DNA of 64,000 nucleotides from the NCBI GenBank assembly GCA_947631505.1, contig CANRLR010000003.1:1-64000 (forward strand). The letters are read 5' to 3'. Source of the stretch: an uncultured Lachnospiraceae bacterium. GTDB lineage: Bacteria > Bacillota > Clostridia > Lachnospirales > Lachnospiraceae. The notes under the pieces are model-generated. The model was not told the origin of the DNA and searched no databases. It worked only from the letters and a program-made list of their open reading frames with translations. The position numbers and the translations under genes were made by a program. Positions 36,187-47,340 of the stretch are shown here, in pieces (position 1 is the first letter of the stretch; every line of letters begins with the position of its first letter).

Positions 36187-37953
36187 ATGAAAAAGATAAT
36201 GGATATTTTGAAAGAAAAAATGACAGAGGGATTTGCGGCGGCAGGATATGATGCCAAATACGGTATGATTTCAGTTTCCAATCGCCCTGATTTATGTCAA
36301 TATCAGTGCAACGGTGCCATGGCAGCGGCAAAGGAATACAAAAAAGCTCCGATTATGATTGCCGGTGACGTGACGGAAAAATTGGCGGGAGATGAAGTTT
36401 TTGAGAAGATCGAAGCTGTCAATCCCGGATTTATCAATATTACCGTAAGCGGTGCGTTTTTAGCAGGATATGTCGAAAAAATGATAACGGAAAAGCATTT
36501 TGGGGTCGAAGAGCTGCCGAAGAAGACAATCGTGATTGATTACGGCGGACCAAATGTTGCGAAACCGCTTCATGTCGGTCATTTGCGTTCCGCAATAATC
36601 GGGGAGAGCATAAAAAGAATCTGCCGTTTTATGGGAAATGAGGTAATCGGTGATGCACATCTTGGTGACTGGGGGCTGCAGATTGGCCTGATTATTACAG
36701 AGTTAAAGAAACGTCAGCCTGAGCTTGTTTATTTTGATGAAAACTATGAGGGAGAATATCCGAAGGAAGCACCTTTTACGATTAGTGATCTGGAGGAGAT
36801 CTATCCTTATGCCAGCAGTTATTCCAAGGAGCATGAAGATTATCGAAAGGAAGCACAGGAAGCCACTGCCAAATTACAGAGCGGTGTTCGCGGCTATCGT
36901 GCTCTGTGGGAACATATTCTCAAAGTATCCATTGCTGATTTAAAGAAAAATTATGATAAGTTAAACGTAGAATTTGATCTGTGGAAAAAGGAAAGTGATG
37001 TGCAGGCTTATATTCCGGAAATGGTAGACGAATTGAAGAGGGCCGGATTTGCTCATGAGAGTGAAGGTGCTCTTGTGGTAGATGTGGCAGAGGAAACAGA
37101 TAAAAAGGAAATGCCGCCGTGTATCATTGTAAAGTCAAATGGAGCTACCCTGTATGCCACAACAGATCTGGCAACAATTGTAGAACGGGAAAAATTATTT
37201 CATCCGGCACAGATTATCTATCTGGCAGATAAGAGACAGTCTTTGCATTTTACCCAGATCTTCCGTGTGATTAAAAAGACCGGAATTGCCAGCCGTGACA
37301 TTTCATTGGATTTTATTGGCTTCGGTACCATGAATGGAAAGGATGGAAAGCCGTTTAAAACAAGAGATGGCGGTGTGCTCCGTTTACAGGTATTGCGTGA
37401 GAAAATTAATGAAGAGGTCTATAAAAGAATTCGGGAGAACCGGGATTATAGTGACGAAGAGGCGAGGGAAATTGCGGAGAAGGTAGGACTTGCTGCATTA
37501 AAGTATGGAGATTTGTCGAATCAGGCTTCCAAGGATTATATTTTTGATGTTGAGCGCTTTTCATCCTTTGAAGGAAATACCGGTCCGTATATTCTGTATA
37601 CGATTGTCCGTATAAAATCCTTATTACAAAAATACAGGGAGAATGGCGGGCAGTTTTCCGGAGAGAATTTGCTGCTGGCACCGATCAGCACCAGTGAGAC
37701 AGAGGTTTTTCTGACATTAAGCAAATTTGCGGATATGATGGAAAATGCGTATCAGGAATTGGCACCACATAAGATCTGTCAGTATGTGTATGAATTATCG
37801 GAAGCGTTTAACCATTTTTATCATGAGACCAAAATATTAACAGAGGAAAATGAAGAGAGAAAAATTTCCTATCTTACATTGATTGGACTGGTTCAAAAGA
37901 TTTTAGAGCAGTGCATTGAACTTCTTGGATTTGAAGCACCGGATAAGATGTAG
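36187..37953 (+). CDS. argS: Arginyl-tRNA synthetase
   Basis: Class I synthetase of 588 residues charging tRNA-Arg. The N-terminal Arg-S additional domain covers about 1-95. The HIGH-type motif is AKPLHVGHLRSAIIGE near 123, and a KMSK-like loop is replaced by NGKDGKPFKTRDGG near 385, normal for ArgRS. The DALR anticodon domain closes the protein. ATG 36187 is chosen for GGAGG at 36172-36176. It starts 43 nt after aroA. Confidence 0.96.
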   Translation: MKKIMDILKEKMTEGFAAAGYDAKYGMISVSNRPDLCQYQCNGAMAAAKEYKKAPIMIAGDVTEKLAGDEVFEKIEAVNPGFINITVSGAFLAGYVEKMITEKHFGVEELPKKTIVIDYGGPNVAKPLHVGHLRSAIIGESIKRICRFMGNEVIGDAHLGDWGLQIGLIITELKKRQPELVYFDENYEGEYPKEAPFTISDLEEIYPYASSYSKEHEDYRKEAQEATAKLQSGVRGYRALWEHILKVSIADLKKNYDKLNVEFDLWKKESDVQAYIPEMVDELKRAGFAHESEGALVVDVAEETDKKEMPPCIIVKSNGATLYATTDLATIVEREKLFHPAQIIYLADKRQSLHFTQIFRVIKKTGIASRDISLDFIGFGTMNGKDGKPFKTRDGGVLRLQVLREKINEEVYKRIRENRDYSDEEAREIAEKVGLAALKYGDLSNQASKDYIFDVERFSSFEGNTGPYILYTIVRIKSLLQKYRENGGQFSGENLLLAPISTSETEVFLTLSKFADMMENAYQELAPHKICQYVYELSEAFNHFYHETKILTEENEERKISYLTLIGLVQKILEQCIELLGFEAPDKM

Positions 37954-37971
37954 TTGAAAGGTTGTGATTGC

Positions 37972-39291
37972 GTGTTCGTGGGTCGTGAAAAAGAATTAGC
38001 TATGATGAGACAGCAGTACCAGCTGCCTGAAAATGGTATTGTTATACTATATGGCAGAGAGGGAATCGGAAAAACTTCTTTCATTAAAAGATTTGTTGAG
38101 GATAAGCCCTTTGTTTACTATCAGGCAAGGGAGTGGTCCGAGGCAGAACAGAACCGCTGTTTTGCTGAGAAGAAAGAAGAACTCCTGACAGAACTGGCAC
38201 AGACAGACAAGAAAGTCTGCTTTATTGTAGATGAATTTGATTTGATGCAGAAGGGATACAAAAACTTTTTTGCGGATTTTACGCAATATGTAAAAAGCTT
38301 TCAAAAAGGAAGAGTGTTTTTGATTTTGAGCAGTTCCTCCGTGCAATGGGTAGAAAATACCATGGTGGAAGATATGGGAGAGCTTGCTGCCAATATAAAC
38401 GCTTTTATCAAATTAAAAGAATTTACTTTTATGGAAATGGTGGACCGTTTTCCCAATAGTTCAACGGAAGAATGCATTATCATTTATGGAATCTTCGGTG
38501 GCGTGCCGGCATACCTTGATTTGTGGAATCCGAAAGAAACGGTTCGCAAAAATATCATCCGCAACATCTTGGATAAGCGGGGGGCTATGTACAAAGAGGC
38601 AGGGCGTTTCCTCAGAACGTCACTTCGTGAACTGCCGTATTATAATACAATATTGTCTGTGCTGGCAGAAGATGAGCCGAAACTGAATTATTTGTATAAC
38701 CGTACCGGATTCAGCCGGGCGAAAATTTCGGTCTATATTAAAAACTTGATTCAGATTGACGTGGCAGCGAAAATTTTTTCCTACGAAACAGCGAAAAAGG
38801 CAAATATTCAGAAAGGACTGTATGGTATTACAGATGCCTTTTTACAGTTTTATTATAAACTGATCTATCCGTATCTGTCAGAACTTCAAATAATGGAACC
38901 GGAAGAATTTTATGCGAAATATATGAAAAAGCAGTTAGATGAGGTCATGGAAAAAGCCTATATAAAAGTATGCAAAGAGTTTATGGAGTTAATGAACCGG
39001 TTTGACCGGCTGCCTTCCAAATTCGGTAATTTTGGCAGCCTGTATGGAAAGAGCGGATTTATTCCGCTGATTGCGGGGAATGACAAAGGTGAGTTATTGA
39101 TAGGCAGCTGCAAATGGAGCAATAGACCAATGGGGATGCAGGAATTTGAACAGCTGCTAAAAGATATGGAGCAGACGGGAAAAGAAGCAGATTATTACTA
39201 TCTGTTCTCAAAAGAGGGATTTACAACGGAACTTGCAGCGATGGCACAGAATATGAATAATATACAGTGCATTGATATGGAGCAGATGTAA
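37972..39291 (+). CDS. P-loop ATPase with degenerate DUF234-type nuclease domain
   Basis: STAND/archaeal-type ATPase of about 439 residues. It begins at GTG 37972 (MFVGREKEL), 10 nt after AAAGG. Walker A is YGREGIGKTSF near 32, Walker B CFIVDEFD near 88, followed by a helical winged-helix region (YNRTGFSRAKISVYIKNL). The C-terminus is DUF234-like. In that family a restriction-nuclease fold normally shows ID.VA followed by ECKW; here the places read PLIAGNDKGELLIGSCKW, so both key acids appear lost and the nuclease is probably dead. It starts 18 nt after argS. The cellular role is unknown. Confidence 0.75.
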   Translation: MFVGREKELAMMRQQYQLPENGIVILYGREGIGKTSFIKRFVEDKPFVYYQAREWSEAEQNRCFAEKKEELLTELAQTDKKVCFIVDEFDLMQKGYKNFFADFTQYVKSFQKGRVFLILSSSSVQWVENTMVEDMGELAANINAFIKLKEFTFMEMVDRFPNSSTEECIIIYGIFGGVPAYLDLWNPKETVRKNIIRNILDKRGAMYKEAGRFLRTSLRELPYYNTILSVLAEDEPKLNYLYNRTGFSRAKISVYIKNLIQIDVAAKIFSYETAKKANIQKGLYGITDAFLQFYYKLIYPYLSELQIMEPEEFYAKYMKKQLDEVMEKAYIKVCKEFMELMNRFDRLPSKFGNFGSLYGKSGFIPLIAGNDKGELLIGSCKWSNRPMGMQEFEQLLKDMEQTGKEADYYYLFSKEGFTTELAAMAQNMNNIQCIDMEQM

Positions 39292-39307
39292 AGGAGATGC
39301 ATTCGCA

Positions 39308-40612
<1,305 letters not shown>

Positions 40613-40636
40613 AATTGATAGAAAGGGAAAACTCTG

Positions 40637-41197
40637 ATGTTTGAACGTTTTTTTCCAGATACGACTGTGACCTCAACATATGCAATTGATTATAAGAAAT
40701 TATATGAGGATGGCTACCGTGGTATTTTATTTGATATTGATAATACATTAGTGGAACATGGCATGGAGGCAAATCAAAAGGCAAAAGAGCTTTTTGCCTA
40801 TCTTAAAAAACTTGGTTTTGAGTGCTGCCTCATTTCTAATAATAAAAAGAAACGAGTGCATACATTTAATGAAGCAATTGGCGTTCATACTGTTTTTAAT
40901 GCTCACAAGCCGGCAAAGAAAGGGTATTATTATGCTATGGAACTGATGAATACCAGACCGGAGACGACAGTGTTTGTTGGTGACCAGTTATTTACCGACA
41001 TATTCGGAGCAAAAAGAATCGGATTGAAAAATTTTCTTGTCAAACCGATTAATGAACGTGAGGAAATACAGATTGTATTGAAAAGGAAACTGGAGCGTAT
41101 TGTGTTAAAAGAGTATCGCATGAAAAAGCGGAAAGAAAAGAGGAATCTGAAATGGGAAAAGAAAAAGGACAAGAAATACTTCACGCCAGCTCCGTAG
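40637..41197 (+). CDS. yqeG: YqeG-family HAD phosphatase
   Basis: HAD subclass IIIA phosphatase of 186 residues. Motif I is FDIDNTLVEHG near 35 (nucleophile and general acid Asp), motif II ISNNKK near 70, motif III/IV VGDQLFTDIFGAKR near 115. Distant relatives (Gep4) dephosphorylate phosphatidylglycerophosphate, but the substrate of bacterial YqeG is not settled. The very basic C-terminal 40 residues (RMKKRKEKRNLKWEKKKDKK) overlap the pepP gene by 46 nt. Confidence 0.9.
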   Translation: MFERFFPDTTVTSTYAIDYKKLYEDGYRGILFDIDNTLVEHGMEANQKAKELFAYLKKLGFECCLISNNKKKRVHTFNEAIGVHTVFNAHKPAKKGYYYAMELMNTRPETTVFVGDQLFTDIFGAKRIGLKNFLVKPINEREEIQIVLKRKLERIVLKEYRMKKRKEKRNLKWEKKKDKKYFTPAP

Positions 41198-42225
41198 AAG
41201 CGTTTCTTTTAACAGGTGCTGCTAATATGCGGTACTTGGCAGGCTTTACCGGTGAGGGATATGTTTATCTGTCAGAGCAGAGTGCTGTTGTGGTGACGGA
41301 TTCCCGGTACACAATTGCAGCCAGAGCAGAGTGTAAGGGTTTTACCATAGAGGTCTGGAATGGAAAGCCATATTACGAAATACTGAAGAGGTATGCAGAA
41401 AAGGATAAAATAGAAACACTTGGCTTTGAAGAGGAGGAAATGACGGTATCCGAACTTCATAAGCTTCAGGAAATGCTGCCATCACATTTAATGACATTGG
41501 AACCATTAGGGGAACAGATAACAAAATGGCGTTCTGTAAAATCGCGGGAAGAAATTGATAAAATCCGCACGGCAGAAGCAATCGGTGACCGTGCTTATGC
41601 CAGATTACTGCCGCAATTAAGGGCCGGTATGACAGAAAAGCAGGTGGCAGCAAGATTGGAATTTTACATGAAAGAAGAGGGGGCTGACGGATTAAGTTTT
41701 GATACGATTGCAGCCTCCGGTATTCATTCGGCAATGCCTCATGCAGTTCCGACGGATAAGAAGCTGGAAGCCGGTGATTTTCTTACGATGGATTTTGGCT
41801 GTCTGTACGAGGGATATTGTTCGGATATGACGAGAACAGTTATAATTGACAGAGCAAATCAAAAGCAGCATGAGATTTATTATACGGTACTTGTAGCCCA
41901 AAAGCAGGCAATGGCAGGAATCCGGCCTGGTGTGAGAGGGTGTGAAATTGATTCTCTGGCAAGACAGGTGATTGAAGAAGCTGGTTATGGAAACTATTTT
42001 GTACATTCTCTTGGACATTCCGTAGGATTATGTATTCACGAAAAACCCTGTTTTGCACCGAAGGATGAAACCGTACTTCAGCCGGGGATGGTGATAACAG
42101 TAGAACCGGGTATTTATGTGGAAGGGTTTGGCGGTGTCCGGATTGAAGATGTAGTGGTAGTAACAGAAGATGGCTGTGAGAATATGACGCAGTCACCAAA
42201 GCGATTAATCGAAATTGGAGGATAA
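41152..42225 (+). CDS. pepP: Xaa-Pro aminopeptidase (M24)
   Basis: Dinuclear-metal aminopeptidase of 357 residues removing N-terminal residues before proline. The pita-bread domain holds all metal ligands: MDFGCLYEGYCSDMTRT (two Asp, near 215-226), HSLGHSVGLCIHE (His near 290), VEPGIYVEGFGG (Glu) and GGVRIEDVV (Glu). The N-terminal creatinase-like domain covers 1-125. ATG 41152 lies inside yqeG. The order pepP, aro gene, efp resembles the pepP-efp pairing of other Firmicutes. Confidence 0.94.
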   Translation: MGKEKGQEILHASSVEAFLLTGAANMRYLAGFTGEGYVYLSEQSAVVVTDSRYTIAARAECKGFTIEVWNGKPYYEILKRYAEKDKIETLGFEEEEMTVSELHKLQEMLPSHLMTLEPLGEQITKWRSVKSREEIDKIRTAEAIGDRAYARLLPQLRAGMTEKQVAARLEFYMKEEGADGLSFDTIAASGIHSAMPHAVPTDKKLEAGDFLTMDFGCLYEGYCSDMTRTVIIDRANQKQHEIYYTVLVAQKQAMAGIRPGVRGCEIDSLARQVIEEAGYGNYFVHSLGHSVGLCIHEKPCFAPKDETVLQPGMVITVEPGIYVEGFGGVRIEDVVVVTEDGCENMTQSPKRLIEIGG

Positions 42226-42236
42226 TGGGGATTACG

Positions 42237-43436
42237 ATGAACAGACCAAAGATATGTGTACCAATTATTGCACCAATGCGGGACAGTATTCTGAATCAAG
42301 CGAGAGAGTATGCGGGACTTTCTGCAGATATGGTAGAATGGCGTGTGGATTTTTATGCTGGTTATGAAAAAGAGCTGCCAAGCATTGTGGAAGAGTTAAA
42401 GGTATTGTTGAAAGACAAAGAACTGCTTGTGACGCTCCGTTCGGAAGCAGAGGGCGGTGAACCGAATGGAGGACGTTTTCATTATGAAAAATTGTTAGGC
42501 ACTCTGCTGGAGCAGGATGTGGCAGATTATATTGACGTAGAGCTTGATCGGATGCCTGAACTGGTGCAGCAGAAGAGGCATACGAAACTCATTGGTTCCT
42601 ATCATAATTTTCAGGCAACTCCAAAAGAAGATGAAATCATTGCCAAGCTGACAGAGGCAAAGGAAAGGGGCTGTGATATCGGAAAACTGGCATGTATGCC
42701 ATCGGCGGAGGAAGAGGTGGATATTCTGTTGCGTGCTACTGCCAAAATGAAGGAGATGTATCCCCAGTATCCGATTATTACAATGTCCATGGGAAAATTA
42801 GGCGAGAAATCAAGATTATATGGCGGTCTGTATGGTTCCGGGGTATCTTTCGGATGTGTGGGAGAAGGCTCGGCACCGGGGCAGATTCCTTTTGAAAAGC
42901 TCAAAGAAACCTTCGATAAAATATACAGCGGAAAACGTCACATTGCATTGATAGGCTTTATGGGGGTGGGAAAATCTACGATTTCCAAAGAATTGAAGTA
43001 CCTTTCCAATCGCCCGGAGGTAGATACCGATGCATGGATTGAAGAAAAGGAAGGACGAAGGATATCCGATATATTTGCAGCAGAGGGAGAAGAATATTTC
43101 CGGCAGCAGGAAACAGCAATGATTGATGAGCTGGGAACAATGAAAGCTTCGATTGTTTCCTGTGGTGGAGGAATGGCACTCCGGGAGATGAATGTTCGCA
43201 AATTACAGGCACTCGGTGAGGTGGTATTACTTACGGCAAGACCGGAAACAATATTTGAGCGGGTTCGGTACAGCACCAACCGACCGATTTTGAATGGCAA
43301 TATGAACGTGGAATTTATCTCCGAATTGATGGAGAAACGAAGACCATTTTATGAAAAGGCAGCAACCGTGACGATCCGTACCGACGGCAGAAGAGTAGAT
43401 GAGATTGCAAAAGAAATACTTGAAAAATGCTGTTAA
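42237..43436 (+). CDS. aroDK: Bifunctional 3-dehydroquinate dehydratase / shikimate kinase
   Basis: Fusion of about 399 residues for two non-consecutive shikimate steps. Residues 1-225 are type I dehydroquinase: VEWRVDFY (Glu), SYHNFQATP (His) and GKLACMPSAEEEVD with the Schiff-base Lys. Residues 232-399 are shikimate kinase: GFMGVGKSTISKEL (P-loop), DTDAWIEEKEGR, FRQQE and SCGGGMAL. ATG 42237 (MNRPKICVP) is preferred; ATG 42225 overlaps the pepP stop but sits only 3 nt from GGAGG. The intermediate enzyme AroE is not in this window. Confidence 0.92.
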   Translation: MNRPKICVPIIAPMRDSILNQAREYAGLSADMVEWRVDFYAGYEKELPSIVEELKVLLKDKELLVTLRSEAEGGEPNGGRFHYEKLLGTLLEQDVADYIDVELDRMPELVQQKRHTKLIGSYHNFQATPKEDEIIAKLTEAKERGCDIGKLACMPSAEEEVDILLRATAKMKEMYPQYPIITMSMGKLGEKSRLYGGLYGSGVSFGCVGEGSAPGQIPFEKLKETFDKIYSGKRHIALIGFMGVGKSTISKELKYLSNRPEVDTDAWIEEKEGRRISDIFAAEGEEYFRQQETAMIDELGTMKASIVSCGGGMALREMNVRKLQALGEVVLLTARPETIFERVRYSTNRPILNGNMNVEFISELMEKRRPFYEKAATVTIRTDGRRVDEIAKEILEKCC

Positions 43437-43502
43437 ATATAATAAAATAAAAAAAGATGTGTACGAATTTAATGTCGCACAGCGACGGAAAGAGAGGAAA
43501 TT

Positions 43503-44060
43503 ATGGTATCAGCAGGAGATTTTAGAAACGGTCTTACAGTGGAAATCGAAGGAACCGTTTATCAGATTATTGAATTTCAGCACGTTAAGCCTGGTAAGGG
43601 AGCTGCATTTGTGCGTACAAAATTAAAAAATGTAGTTGATGGTGGTGTGGTAGAGAAAACCTTCCGTCCGACCGAGAAATATCCGCAGGCACATATTGAT
43701 AAAAAGGAAATGCAGTATCTTTACAACGATGGGGAGATGTATAATTTCATGGATAATGAAACCTATGAGCAGATTGCTCTGACTGAGGAAGCAGTGGGTG
43801 ATTCTATGAAGTTTGTAAAAGAGAATGATAATGTTAAGATGGTCTCCTATAAGGGAAACATTTTTGCAATCGAGCCGCCGATGTTTGCCGAGCTGGAAGT
43901 TACAGAAACAGAGCCAGGTGTAAAAGGCGATACAGCGACGAACGTAACAAAACCGGCTATTGTGGAAACCGGAGCACAGGTTGCTGTGCCGATTTTTGTA
44001 AATCAGGGTGATAAAATTCAGATTGATACAAGAACAGGTGAGTACTTAAAGAGATTATAA
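43503..44060 (+). CDS. efp: Elongation factor P
   Basis: Translation factor of 185 residues that relieves ribosome stalling at polyproline. Three beta-barrel domains are evident; the modified-loop region is [17 protein letters not shown] near 30 with the Lys in PGKG at the loop tip, and the C-terminal [16 protein letters not shown] is typical. AGAGAGG precedes ATG 43503. No EpmA/B or rhamnosyltransferase modifier is adjacent. A terminator follows at 44087. Confidence 0.97.
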   Translation: MVSAGDFRNGLTVEIEGTVYQIIEFQHVKPGKGAAFVRTKLKNVVDGGVVEKTFRPTEKYPQAHIDKKEMQYLYNDGEMYNFMDNETYEQIALTEEAVGDSMKFVKENDNVKMVSYKGNIFAIEPPMFAELEVTETEPGVKGDTATNVTKPAIVETGAQVAVPIFVNQGDKIQIDTRTGEYLKRL

Positions 44061-44086
44061 GAAAGAGAAGATTCTTATTGTATAAA

Positions 44087-44134
44087 AAGGACTGTGTGAC
44101 ATATGCTAACAATATGCTGCATGGTCTTTTTTTT
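44087..44134 (+). terminator. Terminator of efp
   Basis: Stem 44087-44096 with 44120-44129 (three G-U pairs), an inner CATAT/ATATG stem, then eight T residues. It separates efp from the copper promoter. Confidence 0.65.
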
Positions 44135-44158
44135 GCGAAAATTTTTCTTGAACAGCAC

Positions 44159-44187
44159 TTGCATTATACCCCATGGGGGTATATAAT
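44159..44187 (+). promoter_or_regulatory. Copper-responsive csoR-copA promoter with operator in the spacer
   Basis: TTGCAT (44159-44164), a 17-nt spacer, TATAAT (44182-44187). The spacer begins with a perfect 19-bp palindrome (44165-44183: TATACCCC, ATG, GGGGTATA), the G/C-tract type known for CsoR operators. A bound repressor would cover the region between -35 and -10. Confidence 0.8.
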
Positions 44188-44221
44188 AAAGTTGTCACGA
44201 GCAAAAGAAAGGAGGTTTTCT

Positions 44222-44554
44222 GTGGAAAGAAATAAGGACGAAAATCATGTCGGAGACGAGCTGACAATGTGCTGTCACCGGAAAAAGGAGCGTTCCGAAA
44301 AAGAGTATAAGGACTTGATTCACCGACTGAACCGTATAGAAGGACAAATCCGGGGAATCCGCGGTATGGTAGAAAAGGATAGTTATTGCCCGGATATTTT
44401 AGTGCAGGTCGCGGCAGTAAATGCGGCATTAAACAGTTTTAATAAGGTCTTGCTGGCAAATCATATCAAAACCTGTGTGACAAAGGATATTCGGGAGGGA
44501 AGAGAGGAGGCAGTGGACGAATTGGTAACAATTTTACAGAAGCTGATGAAATAA
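44222..44554 (+). CDS. csoR: CsoR-family copper-sensing repressor
   Basis: All-helical DUF156 repressor of about 110 residues that leaves DNA when bound to Cu(I). The family core is visible: HRLNRIEGQIRGIRGMVEKDSYC, and HIKTC later. The Cys of SYCPD plus His and Cys of HIKTC make the C-H-C copper site. An extra CCH near the N-terminus (TMCCHRKK) could add ligands. GTG 44222 follows AAAGGAGG with 6 nt spacing; the in-frame reading upstream of it runs through the promoter and is discarded. It precedes copA by 51 nt. Confidence 0.93.
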   Translation: MERNKDENHVGDELTMCCHRKKERSEKEYKDLIHRLNRIEGQIRGIRGMVEKDSYCPDILVQVAAVNAALNSFNKVLLANHIKTCVTKDIREGREEAVDELVTILQKLMK

Positions 44555-44605
44555 AATGGAGGCAACGCGAGCCATTTCGCATAAACCTTTGGAAAGGAGG
44601 TCTGT

Positions 44606-47158
44606 ATGAAACAATATCGCGTAACGGGCATGAGCTGTGCTGCCTGTAGTGCCCGGGTGGAAAAGGCGGTAAGCAGGGTAGAGGGTGTCACCTCTTGTTC
44701 GGTTAGTCTATTAACAAATTCTATGGGCGTAGAGGGAACGGCATCGGATTCGGATATTATAAAGGCTGTGGAGGATGCCGGTTACAGTGCTGTTACAAAA
44801 GAAGAGAACCGTGCGGCTCTGAGCCAGAGCAGAGATTTTGGCGGAGAGGAGGCACTGAGGGATAAAGATACACCGGTTCTAAAAAAACGGCTCCTTACTT
44901 CCCTTGTTTTTCTCTTCGTCCTGATGTATTTTTCGATGGGACATATGATGTGGAACTGGCCGCTTCCTGCGGTCATGGCAGACAATCATGTGGCAATGGG
45001 ACTGCTGCAGTTACTTCTCACGATTATAATTATGGTAATCAACCAGAAGTTCTTTATCAGCGGTTTTAAGAGCCTGTGGCATCGTGCTCCCAATATGGAT
45101 ACTCTTGTTGCCTTAGGGGCGAGTGCAGCGTTTGTCTATAGTACCTATGCACTGTTTGCTATGACCGATGCACAGATGCGGGGGGATTCCATGGCAAGTA
45201 TGGCGTATATGCATGAATTCTACTTTGAGTCGGCAGCCATGATACTGACCTTAATAACGCTCGGCAAAATGCTGGAAGCCCGCTCGAAAGGAAGGACGAC
45301 GGATGCCCTCAAGGGACTTATGAAGCTATCGCCAAAGACAGCCGTTCTATTGCGTCAGGGAGAAGAAGTGACGGTATCGATAGAAGAGGTGAGGAAAGGG
45401 GACATATTCGTTGTGCGTCCCGGAGAACATATTCCGGTCGATGGTGTCGTTGTAGAGGGCAATAGTGCCGTGAACGAAGCAGCCCTGACTGGTGAGAGTA
45501 TTCCGGTAGATAAGGAGCAGGGAGATAAGGTTTCGGCTGCTACGGTAAATCAGTCCGGGTTTTTGACCTGTGAGGCAACGAGAGTCGGTGAAGACACTAC
45601 TTTGTCACAGATTATTCGTATGGTCAGTGATGCTGCCGCAACGAAGGCACCGATTGCCAAAGTGGCAGATAAGGTTTCGGGAGTTTTTGTTCCTGCGGTA
45701 ATCGGTATTGCCGTTATTACGATGATAATCTGGCTTTTGACAGGAAATGGTGTGGGATATGCACTGGCAAGGGCCATCTCTGTTCTGGTTATCAGCTGCC
45801 CATGTGCCCTTGGTCTGGCAACACCAGTAGCAATTATGGTAGGAAACGGTGTGGGCGCGAAAAACGGAATTATGTTTAAGACGGCAGTTTCTTTGGAAGA
45901 AACGGGGAAAATGGATATCATTGCATTCGATAAAACAGGCACAATTACAACGGGAGAACCGAAGGTAACGGATGTGCTGCCGGCAGAAAACGTGAGTGAA
46001 GAAGAACTGCTCACCCTTGCGTATAGTCTGGAACAGAAAAGTGAGCACCCGCTGGCAAAAGCAGTGCTGCTGTATGGGGAAGAACGGGGAGTAACAGCAA
46101 AAGAAGTCGAGGAATTTCAAGCATTGCCGGGGAATGGGCTGAAGGCGGTGTATGAAGGTGACTTAATTCTCGGTGGTAGTTTCCGTTATACGAGTGAACA
46201 GGCAGAAGTAACCGGACCATGGAAGGAATGTTCGGAAAAGCTTTCGGAACAGGGGAAAACGCCGCTGTTTTTTGCAAGAAAGGGAAAGCTTCTTGGGATT
46301 ATTGCGGTGGCGGATGGAATCAAGGAAGACAGTCCGCGGGCAGTAAAGGAGTTACAGAACATGGGAATCCGTGTTGTTATGCTGACAGGAGATAATGAGC
46401 GGACGGCAAAGGCAATCGGAGCACAGGCAGGAGTTGATGAAGTCATTGCCGGTGTGCTGCCGGAGGGGAAAGAGCAGGTTATTTCACAGCTGAAGCAAAG
46501 TGGAAAAGTAGCGATGGTTGGTGACGGTATTAACGATGCTCCGGCATTGACAAGGGCAGATATCGGAATTGCGATAGGTGCAGGAACCGATATTGCCATT
46601 GATGCGGCGGATGTTGTGCTGATGAAGAGTAAGCTCAGCGATGTACCGGCAGCTCTGAGACTGAGCCGTGGCACACTTAAAAATATTCATGAGAATTTAT
46701 TTTGGGCATTTATTTATAATGTCATAGGAATTCCGCTGGCGGCAGGAATATGGATACCGATATTTGGGTGGCAGCTGAACCCGATGTTCGGTGCAGCCGC
46801 AATGAGTTTATCCAGCTTTTGCGTCGTAACGAATGCTCTCCGGTTGAATTTTCTGAAGATTCATGATGCGGGCCGGGATAAGAAAAAAAAGAACAGAGCA
46901 GGAAATGTGAAAAAGGAAAGATTAAAAAAGGAAAGTGAGGAAATGAAAATGAATAAAGTAATGAAAATCGAGGGAATGATGTGCGGACATTGTGAGGCAA
47001 CGGTAAAGAAGGCACTGGAGAGTCTGGAACAGGTGAAAGAGGCAGAGGTAAGCCACAAGGATGGAACCGCAGTTATAACACTCAATGCCGAGATATCCGA
47101 TGAGGAATTAAAAAAGGCAGTAGAGGAGAAAGATTATACTGTAGTTTCAGTGGAATAG
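44606..47158 (+). CDS. copA: Copper-exporting P1B ATPase with C-terminal CopZ-like domain
   Basis: Cu(I) efflux ATPase of 850 residues in the membrane. It has an N-terminal HMA domain with GMSCAACS (1-68), eight helices, CPC in [14 protein letters not shown] near 398, phosphorylation site [12 protein letters not shown] near 441, and [16 protein letters not shown] near 640. After the last helices a charged linker (about 755-780) leads to a second HMA domain with [15 protein letters not shown] (782-850). Most CopA proteins have all HMA domains at the N-terminus. The linker contains a ribosome-site-like AGTGAGGAA followed by ATG codons. GGAGG precedes ATG 44606. Confidence 0.95.
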   Translation: MKQYRVTGMSCAACSARVEKAVSRVEGVTSCSVSLLTNSMGVEGTASDSDIIKAVEDAGYSAVTKEENRAALSQSRDFGGEEALRDKDTPVLKKRLLTSLVFLFVLMYFSMGHMMWNWPLPAVMADNHVAMGLLQLLLTIIIMVINQKFFISGFKSLWHRAPNMDTLVALGASAAFVYSTYALFAMTDAQMRGDSMASMAYMHEFYFESAAMILTLITLGKMLEARSKGRTTDALKGLMKLSPKTAVLLRQGEEVTVSIEEVRKGDIFVVRPGEHIPVDGVVVEGNSAVNEAALTGESIPVDKEQGDKVSAATVNQSGFLTCEATRVGEDTTLSQIIRMVSDAAATKAPIAKVADKVSGVFVPAVIGIAVITMIIWLLTGNGVGYALARAISVLVISCPCALGLATPVAIMVGNGVGAKNGIMFKTAVSLEETGKMDIIAFDKTGTITTGEPKVTDVLPAENVSEEELLTLAYSLEQKSEHPLAKAVLLYGEERGVTAKEVEEFQALPGNGLKAVYEGDLILGGSFRYTSEQAEVTGPWKECSEKLSEQGKTPLFFARKGKLLGIIAVADGIKEDSPRAVKELQNMGIRVVMLTGDNERTAKAIGAQAGVDEVIAGVLPEGKEQVISQLKQSGKVAMVGDGINDAPALTRADIGIAIGAGTDIAIDAADVVLMKSKLSDVPAALRLSRGTLKNIHENLFWAFIYNVIGIPLAAGIWIPIFGWQLNPMFGAAAMSLSSFCVVTNALRLNFLKIHDAGRDKKKKNRAGNVKKERLKKESEEMKMNKVMKIEGMMCGHCEATVKKALESLEQVKEAEVSHKDGTAVITLNAEISDEELKKAVEEKDYTVVSVE
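46949..47158 (+). CDS. Possible internally initiated CopZ-like copper chaperone
   Basis: In-frame internal start within copA. AAAAGGAAAGTGAGGAA (46926-46942) is followed by ATG 46943 and ATG 46949; the latter gives a 69-residue product beginning [15 protein letters not shown], which looks exactly like a free-standing CopZ. If used, one mRNA gives both pump and chaperone. The alternative is that it is only the C-terminal domain of CopA. Sequence-based proposal only. Confidence 0.4.
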   Translation: MNKVMKIEGMMCGHCEATVKKALESLEQVKEAEVSHKDGTAVITLNAEISDEELKKAVEEKDYTVVSVE

Positions 47159-47195
47159 ATGTTTTTTAAGAGAAATCTTTTGAGAATAATTATAA

Positions 47196-47241
47196 AAGAA
47201 CTGGTTATAGGGAAAACTTATAACCAGTTCTTATTATTTTT
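47196..47241 (+). terminator. Terminator after copA
   Basis: A perfect 14-bp stem (47196-47209 with 47219-47232), loop GGGAAAACT, then an AT-rich tail with TTTTT. Confidence 0.8.
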
Positions 47242-47244
47242 CAC

Positions 47245-47273
47245 TTTACAATTTCATAGTAATATGATAGGAT
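47245..47273 (+). promoter_or_regulatory. Candidate promoter of metY
   Basis: TTTACA (47245-47250), a 17-nt spacer, TAGGAT (47268-47273). The -10 is mediocre. No S-box or T-box features were seen in the 68-nt leader. Confidence 0.4.
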
Positions 47274-47340
47274 TAGTATACAAAAAGGACAGCACGAAAA
47301 TTGCAGGTGTGCGTGAAAGGAAGAAAGAGAGGTAGAAATT

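Noticed and set aside
44078-44221. N-terminal extension of CsoR
   Set aside because: The extra 48 codons lie over the efp terminator, the copper promoter and its operator; GTG 44222 has the ribosome site.
47159-47340. SAM (S-box) riboswitch before metY
   Set aside because: The region is explained by the copA terminator and a short leader; none of the conserved S-box core is visible.
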